From NCBI GenBank assembly GCA_902461025.1, contig CABPWC010000022.1, forward strand, positions 1 through 16,750: a stretch of DNA of 16,750 nucleotides, written 5' to 3'. The stretch is from an uncultured Streptococcus sp. GTDB taxonomy: Bacteria; Bacillota; Bacilli; Lactobacillales; Streptococcaceae. The position numbers were made by a program, and so were the translations under genes. Positions 1 to 6,306 of this stretch are shown here, piece by piece (position 1 is the first letter of the stretch; every line of letters begins with the position of its first letter). The notes under the pieces are model-generated. The model worked only from the letters and a program-made list of their open reading frames with translations. It had not been told where the DNA came from and did no database searches.

Positions 1-184
1 AATAAAAGCCACTTGCAATAGCTGGTCCAAGTGCACCTACTATATGTAATGTTCTCCCTATAATCGTTTCTAATCCCAAAATATGAGATTGCGTAATTAT
101 GGCGAGAAGCCCCCATGTTATATAAGTAATTCCAAATGTAATATAAAGATAATTTTTTAAATTCCTTTTATCAATTTCTGTCAT
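1..184 (-). CDS. N-terminus of a membrane protein, probable CPBP-family intramembrane protease (partial)
   Basis: Only the first 61 codons are inside the window; the gene continues past the left edge. The start is the ATG at 184-182, with GGAG at about 190-194 as its ribosome binding site; the ATG at 189-187 runs into a stop after two codons. The protein begins MTEIDKRNLKNYLYITFGIT. It then shows a hydrophobic segment with Thr-Trp-Gly and, near residues 50-61, a GALGPAIASG stretch. The first helix with a Trp and the 'GxLGPxxA' turn resemble the N-terminus of CPBP (CAAX protease and bacteriocin-processing, formerly Abi) membrane proteases. The catalytic EExxxR and HxxxN motifs lie further along and cannot be seen here. 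Another polytopic membrane protein is possible. A weak promoter lies at 247-275. Confidence 0.6.
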   Translation of the reverse strand, partial: MTEIDKRNLKNYLYITFGITYITWGLLAIITQSHILGLETIIGRTLHIVGALGPAIASGFY

Positions 185-246
185 TTCATCTCCATATCTT
201 GATTATTTTAAATGTAATATTTGTTACTGCTTATTAGTTGGTCTTG

Positions 247-275
247 ATTATAACTACCTATATTCTATCATAAAA
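247..275 (-). promoter_or_regulatory. Candidate promoter of the left-edge membrane protein gene
   Basis: A perfect TATAAT -10 box lies on the minus strand at 252-247, about 60 bases upstream of the start at 184. The matching -35 position (TTTTAT at 275-270, 17-bp spacing) is poor, and there is no TGn extension. The call rests on the -10 box and its position just upstream of the gene. Confidence 0.4.
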
Positions 276-279
276 ACAC

Positions 280-305
280 AAAAAAAGCCTTACATTCAAG
301 GCTTT
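280..305 (-). terminator. Intrinsic terminator downstream of the rlmCD locus
   Basis: AAAGCCTT (284-291) pairs perfectly with AAGGCTTT (298-305) around a six-base loop. Read on the minus strand, the hairpin runs into seven T residues (280-286, the last three shared with the stem). It would stop transcription coming from rlmCD (ends 534) before it reaches the gene at the left edge. On the plus strand only TTT follows the stem. Confidence 0.75.
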
Positions 306-316
306 ACATTATTGAT

Positions 317-454
317 TCATATCAAGATTTCTAGGCTTTTACGAGCAACACTACACACTAGGAGCTTCGCTGTTACCGTATCGTTTCGTCGTAAACTCCT
401 CACTCTACGACAGCTATACCATGGGCGGAAATCTGCTTCTACTTTGCTGATGTC
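317..454 (-). other. Open, start-less reading frame of unknown origin beside the rlmCD-like remnant
   Basis: A 45-codon open stretch without a start codon runs from just after a TGA at 457-455 to a TGA at 319-317. Its translation is rich in Arg and basic residues (includes RRVRSLRRND and ARKSLEILI). It overlaps the end of the rlmCD-like fragment in another frame. I do not recognise a family. The plus strand over the same bases is also open (312-521). A short hairpin, GTCGTA/TACGAC, sits at 388-411. This is probably non-coding or the debris of an element rather than a gene, and no ribosome binding site supports translation in either direction. Confidence 0.3.
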
Positions 455-504
455 TCAGCTTGTACAAGCAGTGATACTGCCTCAACATGATGCGTTTGTG
501 GGAC
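439..504 (-). pseudogene. Remnant of the 3' end of a second rlmCD/rumA-type methyltransferase gene
   Basis: In one minus-strand frame these bases encode VPQTHHVEAVSLLVQAETSA followed by Lys and a TAG stop at 441-439. This matches the C-terminus of the neighbouring RlmCD (FPQTHHVECVSLLVK). The DNA differs mainly at synonymous positions (CCG/CCA, CAG/CAA, CAC/CAT, TTG/CTG), so it comes from a diverged homologue and not from a recent copy of the neighbour. A stop codon (TGA) lies directly upstream in frame, so only the last 21 codons remain. It could be the 3'-end replacement left by an element that integrated at the end of the methyltransferase gene, or the tail of a deleted paralogue. Confidence 0.65.
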
Positions 505-531
505 TCAAAAGGTTTGGGTGAACCTTTTGAG
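504..531. repeat. Perfect 11-bp inverted repeat just after the rlmCD stop
   Basis: CTCAAAAGGTT (504-514) and AACCTTTTGAG (521-531) are exact reverse complements around the six-base loop TGGGTG. The hairpin lies two bases beyond the rlmCD stop codon (536-534) and abuts the rlmCD-like remnant. No T run follows on either strand, so it is not a standard intrinsic terminator. It could be an RNA 3'-end stabiliser or a mark of the junction between rlmCD and the remnant. Confidence 0.7.
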
Positions 532-533
532 GA

Positions 534-1892
534 TTAAGCACGTTTCACTAACAAACTCACGCACTCAACATGGTGCGTCTGCGGAAATAAATCCACAGGC
601 TGGACTTTCTTCAATTCATAACCCAACTCTTGATAGAGTTTGATATCACGCGCCATGGTGGCGACATTACAGGAGATATAGGCGATGCGGTCAGCGCCTG
701 TTTGGGCGCTTGCTTTGATGAAGCTTTCGGTCAATCCCTTGCGTGGTGGATCGACTAGGATAGCAGTTGGTTGAACGCCTTCCTTGAGCCAATTCTTCAT
801 GGCATTTTCAGCAGCTTCACAGACATAGTGGGCATTGGTGATGCCGTTCAATTCTGCATTCTTCTGGCTATTTTCTACTGCTTCTGGGATAACCTCTACG
901 CCATAGACTTCCTTGACATGCTTAGCGACAGATAAGCCGATAGTCCCTATTCCTGAATAGGCATCGATCACCACATCATCTTCTTTTAACTCCGCAAAGT
1001 CAATGGCTGTTTGATAGAGTTTCTCCGCCATTTCTGTATTGACCTGGTAAAAGGCTGGTCCAGAGATTTGGAAATCATTGCCCAACATTTGGTCGGTAAT
1101 GTAATCTTGACCATAAAGTGTACGCCATTCTTTCCCGAAAATCGCATTGGTGTTTTGGTCATTGATGTTCTGCATGACAGACACAATTTCTGGAAATTGC
1201 TTGACCAGTTGTTCAATCAATTGTTCAACCCGGAAAATTTTAGGACGAGTTGTCACCAAAACAACCATGATTTGACCTGAATGATGTCCGCGACGTACAA
1301 CAAGGTTACGAATCAAGCCTGACTGTTCTTTCTCATCAAATGGCTTCAAGTCATAACGACGAAGCAAATCACGCAGTGCAAGTATGACCTGGTCAATAAC
1401 TGGATCCTGAATGTAAAAATCTTCCAATGGCATAAGGTCATGAGAATTTTTACGGAAAAAGCCAGTTTCTAGAACACCATTTACTCGGCGAATAGGAACC
1501 TGGGCCTTGTTACGGTACTTAATCGGATGTTCCATACCAAGAGTATCAGCAACCTCTACATCCGTGATACTAGCAATCTTGTATAGGCTGTCTTTTACTT
1601 GCTTGGTTTTGAACTTGAGTTGCTCTGGATAAGCTAGATGACCTAGGTCTGCAATCCCTGAACGCAGGTAAGCCAAATCTAAGTCTTGATTACGATGTGG
1701 AGATTGAAGAAGGTATTCCTCGACCTTACCAAAACCAACCTTTTTATTAACTTTAAGGACACGCATGAGGATTTTCTCAGTCGGTAGAGCATTCTCAACA
1801 AAAAAGACCAAGCCATCTACCTTGGCAACTCCTGCTCCTTCATGTGTCAAATCGACAATCTCTACTTCTACAATATCATTTTTCTTTAACAT
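534..1892 (-). CDS. rlmCD: 23S rRNA (uracil-5-)-methyltransferase, RlmCD/RumA family
   Basis: This cytoplasmic enzyme uses SAM to methylate uracil C5 in 23S rRNA; the streptococcal family member modifies both U747 and U1939. The 452-residue protein opens with a TRAM RNA-binding domain (about 3-62). It then shows FYQVN (281-285), the SAM-binding DAYSGIGTIGL (310-320), DPPRKG (381-386), the catalytic cysteine in ISCN (Cys408) and the C-terminal HVE with the general base (Glu443). The four cysteines that hold the [4Fe-4S] cluster in E. coli RumA are absent: the matching stretch reads AYLRSGIADLGHL (74-86), and the only cysteines are 358, 408 and 444. I chose the ATG at 1892; a GTG three codons upstream (1901) is in frame but has no better binding site. 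It has its own promoter at 1949-1977. A fragment of a second homologue follows its 3' end. Confidence 0.93.
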   Translation of the reverse strand: MLKKNDIVEVEIVDLTHEGAGVAKVDGLVFFVENALPTEKILMRVLKVNKKVGFGKVEEYLLQSPHRNQDLDLAYLRSGIADLGHLAYPEQLKFKTKQVKDSLYKIASITDVEVADTLGMEHPIKYRNKAQVPIRRVNGVLETGFFRKNSHDLMPLEDFYIQDPVIDQVILALRDLLRRYDLKPFDEKEQSGLIRNLVVRRGHHSGQIMVVLVTTRPKIFRVEQLIEQLVKQFPEIVSVMQNINDQNTNAIFGKEWRTLYGQDYITDQMLGNDFQISGPAFYQVNTEMAEKLYQTAIDFAELKEDDVVIDAYSGIGTIGLSVAKHVKEVYGVEVIPEAVENSQKNAELNGITNAHYVCEAAENAMKNWLKEGVQPTAILVDPPRKGLTESFIKASAQTGADRIAYISCNVATMARDIKLYQELGYELKKVQPVDLFPQTHHVECVSLLVKRA

Positions 1893-1916
1893 ATGTTTCA
1901 CTTTCTATGAGCCGAC

Positions 1917-1947
1917 AAAAAAAGACGGCAACAATCCTGTTACCATC
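1917..1947 (-). terminator. Intrinsic terminator of the DUF1002 gene
   Basis: On the minus strand GATGGTAACA (1947-1938) pairs with TGTTGCCGTC (1933-1924) around a GGAT loop. This gives a ten-pair stem with two T-G wobbles, followed at once by seven T residues (1923-1917). It begins 20 bases after the DUF1002 stop at 1967 and lies between that gene and rlmCD. Confidence 0.85.
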
Positions 1948-1948
1948 T

Positions 1949-1977
1949 ATTATACCATGAATTGACCTAAGCACCAA
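1949..1977 (-). promoter_or_regulatory. Promoter of rlmCD
   Basis: On the minus strand, TTGGTG (1977-1972) and a perfect TATAAT (1954-1949) are separated by 17 bp. The -35 box lies inside the last codons of the DUF1002 gene. Transcription would start near 1942-1940, inside the upstream arm of the terminator at 1917-1947. The new transcript would therefore lack most of that arm and escape termination, while read-through from upstream would be stopped. Confidence 0.7.
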
Positions 1978-2941
1978 AACTCTTGAAGAAATCAAGGATG
2001 GCTTGCCAAATAGAGCTAAGGATATTCCCACCGTCTTGAATAGCTTTATTGGCATCAAAGTTAAGGTCGATATTACTGAAGCTGTCACCAGCTTGCGCAA
2101 CGATACTTTGTTTCAAATCTTTTAGAGTCTTTGTAAAGTCTTCATTGTTGAGAATATCGCTCTTTGATAGATTGAAGGCAAAGTTGATAATGACATTGAC
2201 CTGGTTGCCTGTAACAACTTGATCCAGTTTGTAGTTCTTCAAAGTATCTTCGACAATCTTACGAACATCGTCTTCTGTAAGTTCACCTTTGGACTCTTTT
2301 GCCTTAGCGACTGCAGCCTTGATATCAGCAAGTGCAACGTTCAGTTTATTGGCATCGAATCCTGATTTGTCCTTGTTTTCATCGTTAATATCAGACAAGG
2401 CCTTGAGCTCTTCCTGAGCCAAGTCTTTATTTTCTTGTGGTAATTTTACACCATTTGACTCAAGGGAATAGTAAATACCTGCTAGGGCACTTTCCCCAGT
2501 AACTGGAATTGGAGCTGCAACGGTGATACGCGCGTGTTCGACACCCAAGGTAACAGCTGCATTACGGTACATGTCTTGGGTTACTTTTGTGATATTTTCA
2601 GGTGTTTCAATCTTGACTTCAAGTGGAGATTTATCTCCTAATTTTTGAATTTTTGCTGATGAATAAAGCTGAAGACTAGAATCGTTTGCGACATTCATAA
2701 TCTTTGAATAGACATCGGGTGTCATTGTCTTCAAGTCTTTAGTATCTTTAGAGGCATCATAGCCTAGTTTTTTTAGTGTTTGATTTTTTTGATCTTCTGT
2801 TAGTGAAGAACCCAAGACGTACTCAGGTTGAACATAGGTTTCATCAATTACTTTTTGAACATCAGTTGCTGCATAAACGTTTTGCAATGTTGCAACCGCC
2901 AAAAGAACTGCAGCACTCGTCAGAAAGAATTTCTTTCGCAT
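1967..2941 (-). CDS. Secreted DUF1002 family protein
   Basis: The function is unknown; DUF1002 proteins are exported proteins of Firmicutes. The 324-residue product starts MRKKFFLTSAAVLLAVATLQ, a typical Sec signal peptide with probable cleavage after NVYA (residue 24). The mature part contains the conserved AAPIPVTGESALAGIY (about 142-157), a charged helical middle (about 165-230) and an amphipathic C-terminus ending WQAILDFFKSFGA. No sortase motif or lipobox is present, so it is probably released or loosely wall-bound. The ATG at 2941 is chosen because GGAGG sits eight bases upstream (2954-2950) and the signal peptide begins there; an in-frame start at 2962 would place this site inside the gene. 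A CiaR-like repeat precedes it (2971-2987). I recall the pneumococcal gene at this place, spr0931, as a member of the CiaR regulon. Confidence 0.88.
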   Translation of the reverse strand: MRKKFFLTSAAVLLAVATLQNVYAATDVQKVIDETYVQPEYVLGSSLTEDQKNQTLKKLGYDASKDTKDLKTMTPDVYSKIMNVANDSSLQLYSSAKIQKLGDKSPLEVKIETPENITKVTQDMYRNAAVTLGVEHARITVAAPIPVTGESALAGIYYSLESNGVKLPQENKDLAQEELKALSDINDENKDKSGFDANKLNVALADIKAAVAKAKESKGELTEDDVRKIVEDTLKNYKLDQVVTGNQVNVIINFAFNLSKSDILNNEDFTKTLKDLKQSIVAQAGDSFSNIDLNFDANKAIQDGGNILSSIWQAILDFFKSFGA

Positions 2942-2970
2942 GATACGTTCCTCCTTTTCCACTCTAGCAT

Positions 2971-2987
2971 ATTAAAGTATCCTTAAA
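2971..2987 (-). promoter_or_regulatory. Probable CiaR binding site upstream of the DUF1002 gene
   Basis: The minus strand reads TTTAAG-GATAC-TTTAAT, a direct repeat with exactly five bases between the half sites. The CiaR consensus is TTTAAG-N5-TTTAAG, so only the last base of the second half differs. The site lies 30-46 bases upstream of the start codon. The -10 box is unclear (TATGCT at about 2971-2966 is the best candidate), so whether CiaR activates or represses cannot be read from position alone. Confidence 0.65.
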
Positions 2988-3022
2988 GAAAACTTATAAA
3001 AGCACCTAGAATTTCTATAAGC

Positions 3023-3625
3023 TTAAAATAGATTAAAAATTTTCATGATATAGAGATTTACTTGAACCTGTCTAGAGTAATAATAGTTTCCCCCATCGAC
3101 ATAGAGTTCTCCACCCTGAAAGATAGAAATGGGATTGATGTAGCGATAGGTTTTTCCTGTTGTATTCCCTAATGTCGGCGCAACCGTATCTCTAGAATAT
3201 TGTTTAGCTAGGACAAGAGTATTCTTTTTCCCATTCTGGGCGATAAAATCGATATAAGCAGGTCCAAAGTTATAAGCTTGAATGGCTGTCCAGACATCCA
3301 CTCCTTTTTCTTGAGCTAGATAGAGATTTTCTGTCAAGGTTTGAACCCCTTGCCGAATACTACTTGCATTATCGTTTATGGTATCAGTAGAGCCACTAGC
3401 AGATTCACTTGACTGCATCACGTCTCCTTCTTTACCCTTAGTTTCTGTATAAATCATGGCGAGCACAAGCTCTTCGTTTGCTGGGGTATCTCTTTCATTC
3501 AAGATTTCGCGAACCATGGGTTGGTAGGTCATGACTTGTTTAACATCCTGACGAATCAGATAAGCTTTATATCCAGCGAAAAGGAAGACTGCTAGTACCA
3601 GCATTCTTCGTATAAATTTAAACAT
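3023..3625 (-). CDS. pvaA: Membrane-anchored lysozyme-like protein, PvaA (pneumococcal vaccine antigen A) homologue
   Basis: The 200-residue protein has a basic start and one hydrophobic segment (about 8-20), giving an N-terminal anchor with the rest outside the membrane. The outer part has a lysozyme-like fold of the type found in streptococcal PvaA and in the muralytic domain of conjugative-element proteins such as CwlT. A glutamate in IYTETKGKEGD (Glu61) is the likely catalytic acid, followed by QSSESASG (71-78) and AYNFGPAYID (117-126). It probably acts on peptidoglycan glycan strands, but this is inferred from the family. Its ATG shares one base with the stop of the upstream gene (TAATG) and no strong binding site is seen, so translation is probably coupled. 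No clear terminator follows; only a weak AT-rich hairpin lies at about 2992-3015. Confidence 0.8.
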   Translation of the reverse strand: MFKFIRRMLVLAVFLFAGYKAYLIRQDVKQVMTYQPMVREILNERDTPANEELVLAMIYTETKGKEGDVMQSSESASGSTDTINDNASSIRQGVQTLTENLYLAQEKGVDVWTAIQAYNFGPAYIDFIAQNGKKNTLVLAKQYSRDTVAPTLGNTTGKTYRYINPISIFQGGELYVDGGNYYYSRQVQVNLYIMKIFNLF

Positions 3626-4599
3626 TATTTATTTTGTATATCCTCGATGTTTTTGATTAAGATAGAATAGGTTCCATTATCGTTTTGGATGAACTCAACA
3701 GATTCCGCATCTTGATAGACATTGTTTGGTACGATTAGTTCAATCCCGTTTGACAAGGAAAGTTTCTGATTTTCAAATCTCTTCAACTGACGACTAGCAT
3801 CAATCTCATCAAACTGTACAGGCTCTGGCACTGCTTCTTTGACCTGGTCAATAAAACTGAGACGAGCTGTTAGATTATTATCAAAGAGATCATTAGCTAA
3901 TTTTTCTGGAGAGAGCTCATTGTTTTCCTCAAGATTGTTGAAAATCGCAGATTTTACTTTTGATTGAAATTGAAAATCATCCGTGTTAAAGGTTTCGGCA
4001 ATTTTCTGAGCAGTTTTTTCAAGTTCCTTGATTGATTTCTTAGGTGAAATCTTTGGTTGAGCTTGAATAAGATTCTCAGAAAAATAGTTTAAAAAGGCTC
4101 CATTGTACTTGATCCGTTTTTCAATCAGGTGATACTTGCGGTTTTGAAGATTAACCACAAGGGCTTCATCAGCTCCAGTACCAAAACCTGGTAGATTATT
4201 CTGAGTCAGTTTGATTGGATTATCAACTTCACCACCTAGGTGTGTTAAGGTTTCTCGCAATGCAATTCGAAGGAAGGCAAAGTGTCCCACTCCTTCTTTT
4301 GAAAACTGTACAAAGACTAAATCGTTTGTCTTTTGATTTTCAGATACAGAGAATTCCTCTTTCCAAAGGTTAGCTATTGTCACAGATGTTTCCATTAAAT
4401 CTTCTGTAATGTTGTTGAAAAAAGGATTATCCTCTTCAAAAATACCAGTTTTGGCATCATCCGAGTACACACGCTCCACTTTTTTACGCAAGTATTCCTC
4501 GATTTTAGGAGTGATATTGAGAAACTTATCCGCCAAGAACAACTCTGTGTCATCAGGGCTGAACTGATGGATAATGGCTTTCTTAATATAAATATCCAT
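3625..4599 (-). CDS. Nucleoid-associated protein, NdpA/YejK family
   Basis: The 324-residue product matches the 37-kDa nucleoid-associated protein family (NdpA, YejK in E. coli). The N-terminus is MDIYIKKAIIHQFSPDDTEL, followed by the helical region KIEEYLRKKVERVY. The core strand FVQFSKEGVGHFAFLRIALR (about 98-117) is typical of the family. The protein is acidic, without signal peptide or membrane segment, so it is cytoplasmic. E. coli YejK co-purifies with the nucleoid, but the role of the family in streptococci is not established. The gene starts seven bases after the glyA stop and ends one base into pvaA, so it sits within the operon. I give no symbol because orthology to yejK is only at family level. 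Confidence 0.85.
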   Translation of the reverse strand: MDIYIKKAIIHQFSPDDTELFLADKFLNITPKIEEYLRKKVERVYSDDAKTGIFEEDNPFFNNITEDLMETSVTIANLWKEEFSVSENQKTNDLVFVQFSKEGVGHFAFLRIALRETLTHLGGEVDNPIKLTQNNLPGFGTGADEALVVNLQNRKYHLIEKRIKYNGAFLNYFSENLIQAQPKISPKKSIKELEKTAQKIAETFNTDDFQFQSKVKSAIFNNLEENNELSPEKLANDLFDNNLTARLSFIDQVKEAVPEPVQFDEIDASRQLKRFENQKLSLSNGIELIVPNNVYQDAESVEFIQNDNGTYSILIKNIEDIQNK

Positions 4600-4605
4600 A
4601 AAATA

Positions 4606-5862
4606 TTAGTCCTCATATAATGGGAAGGCATCTGTCAAGGATTTGACTGCACTTCTCACTTCTTCTAAGACAGCTTCGTTTTCTGCATTCTTAAGGGCTT
4701 TAATAATAAGTTCAGCAACTTGACGGCTTTCTTTTTCACCAAAACCACGAGCAGTAATTGCTGCCGCTCCGATACGAATCCCACTTGTCTTGAAAGGTGA
4801 CAATGTTTCGTAAGGGATTGAGTTTTTATTTAGGGTAATGTTAACCTCATCAAGTAGGTTTTGAGCAACCTTTCCGTTCTCTACAACCTTGGTTACATCA
4901 ACAAGGAAAAGATGGTTTTCAGTTCCGCCAGAAATAATACGGAAATCAGGATCTTGCAAGAAGACATCTGCCATAGCCTTGCTGTTCTTGATGACATTAG
5001 CAGCATACTCTTTAAAGGCTGGATCCAATACTTCTTTGAAGGCTACAGCCTTAGCAGCAACAACATGCTCTAATGGTCCACCTTGAATACCAGGGAAAAT
5101 AGCTGAGTTAATTTTCTTAGCAAGTTCTTCATCGTTAGTCAAAATCAAGCCACCACGAGGTCCACGAAGGGTTTTGTGGGTTGTTGTTGTTGTAATATGA
5201 GCGTAAGGCACTGGACTTGGATGAAGACCTGCAGCAACCAAACCAGCGATATGAGCCATATCAACCATGAGTTTTGCACCAACAGCATCTGCGATTTCAC
5301 GGAATTTTGAAAAATCGATAATTTGCGAATAAGCTGAAGCTCCAGCAACAATTAGTTTTGGTTTAACTTCCTGGGCTTGTTTCAGGATAGCATCAAAGTC
5401 CAAGACTTCTGTCTCAGGATCGACACTGTAAGAGACAAAGTTGTAGGTTTGACCTGAGAAGCTAACAGGAGCTCCGTGAGTCAAGTGCCCACCTGCTGCC
5501 AAATCCATCCCCAAGACAGTGTCACCTGGCTTAATCAAAGCCATATAGGCAGCACAGTTGGCTTGACTTCCTGAGTGGGGTTGTACATTAGCAAACTTAG
5601 CACCAAAGATTTCTTTTGCACGTTCAATAGCTAGACTTTCGATAACATCCACTACATCAGTACCACCATAGTAACGACGTCCAGGATATCCTTCTGCGTA
5701 TTTATTAGTCAAGATAGAACCTTGAGCAGCCATAACAGCCTTAGAGACAACGTTTTCGGATGCGATCAACTCAATGTTATTTTGTTGGCGCTCTTCTTCT
5801 CTAGCAATAGCATTCCAAAGGTCTGCGTCATATGTTTTAAAATCATCTTTGTCAAAAATCAT
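4606..5862 (-). CDS. glyA: Serine hydroxymethyltransferase
   Basis: This PLP enzyme converts serine and tetrahydrofolate to glycine and 5,10-methylene-THF in the cytoplasm. That product supplies one-carbon units for thymidylate, for purines and for MnmE-dependent tRNA modification, encoded further along. The length (418) is normal. Visible signatures are ELIASEN (31-37), YAEGYPGRRYYGG (55-67), SGSQAN (97-102), DMAHIAGLVAAG (201-212) and the PLP lysine in TTTTTHKTLRGPRGG (Lys230). The ATG at 5862 follows GGAG in AAAAGGAGAATACCT and overlaps the stop of the upstream acetyltransferase gene by four bases (ATGA). Placement after the prfA-prmC-sua5 set is a common Firmicute arrangement. Confidence 0.97.
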   Translation of the reverse strand: MIFDKDDFKTYDADLWNAIAREEERQQNNIELIASENVVSKAVMAAQGSILTNKYAEGYPGRRYYGGTDVVDVIESLAIERAKEIFGAKFANVQPHSGSQANCAAYMALIKPGDTVLGMDLAAGGHLTHGAPVSFSGQTYNFVSYSVDPETEVLDFDAILKQAQEVKPKLIVAGASAYSQIIDFSKFREIADAVGAKLMVDMAHIAGLVAAGLHPSPVPYAHITTTTTHKTLRGPRGGLILTNDEELAKKINSAIFPGIQGGPLEHVVAAKAVAFKEVLDPAFKEYAANVIKNSKAMADVFLQDPDFRIISGGTENHLFLVDVTKVVENGKVAQNLLDEVNITLNKNSIPYETLSPFKTSGIRIGAAAITARGFGEKESRQVAELIIKALKNAENEAVLEEVRSAVKSLTDAFPLYED

Positions 5863-6305
5863 AGGTATTCTCCTTTTAGTAATTTAATAAATCGTTTCTG
5901 CATTTTATCACAGGTATAACCAACTTTTTCGTAAAATGCATGCGCACTTATACGATGGTCTGCAGAGTTCAAACGTATAAACTTGTAGCCACGTTTTTCT
6001 GCTTCCTGCTCTAATCCTTGGAGCAAAGTTTTTCCGATTCCTTTACCTTGTGTTTGAGGCAAAACAGCTAAAGCTAGGATATTAAAACCTGGTTTTGAAT
6101 AAAGGGATTCATAAACCTCAGCATGAACATAACCAAGTAAGTCATGGCTGGTCGGTTCCTCAAATCCCAGTAGGAAGTGATGGGGGTCTTGAGACAACTT
6201 AGCTAGTTGACTAGACGTTTCCTCAGGGCTAAAATCATAACCTAAAGAATCTTTGTTAATCTCATAAATAGATTCAACATCTGTTTCTTTCAAAGCACGT
6301 AGCAT
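5859..6305 (-). CDS. GNAT-family N-acetyltransferase (RimI-like)
   Basis: The 148-residue product is a single GNAT domain that would transfer an acetyl group from acetyl-CoA to an unknown amine. It begins MLRALKETDVESIYEINKDS. It contains the strand ILALAVLPQ and the acetyl-CoA loop QTQGKGIGKTLL (about 98-109), which fits the Q/R-x-x-G-x-G/A rule, and ends with HAFYEKVGYT, the usual tyrosine-bearing motif. The ATG at 6305 is chosen because AAGGAGG (6318-6312) sits six bases upstream; an open extension to 6395 has no such site. The start is one base after the sua5 stop and the ribosome site lies within sua5. Its place beside a t6A gene recalls RimI, but the substrate cannot be told from sequence. 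Confidence 0.88.
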   Translation of the reverse strand: MLRALKETDVESIYEINKDSLGYDFSPEETSSQLAKLSQDPHHFLLGFEEPTSHDLLGYVHAEVYESLYSKPGFNILALAVLPQTQGKGIGKTLLQGLEQEAEKRGYKFIRLNSADHRISAHAFYEKVGYTCDKMQKRFIKLLKGEYL

Positions 6306-6306
6306 A

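Noticed and set aside
312..521. Plus-strand open frame of 69 codons in the gap left of rlmCD
   Set aside because: It has no ribosome binding site and overlaps, on the opposite strand, the rlmCD-like remnant, which explains much of its sequence. I treat it as a shadow.
504..531. Perfect hairpin as the terminator of rlmCD
   Set aside because: No T run follows on either strand. The hairpin at 280-305 is a better terminator.
2992..3015. Terminator after the PvaA-like gene
   Set aside because: Only an AT-rich six-pair stem (CTTATA/TATAAG) with a large loop is visible. It is too weak to call, so read-through into the DUF1002 gene remains possible.
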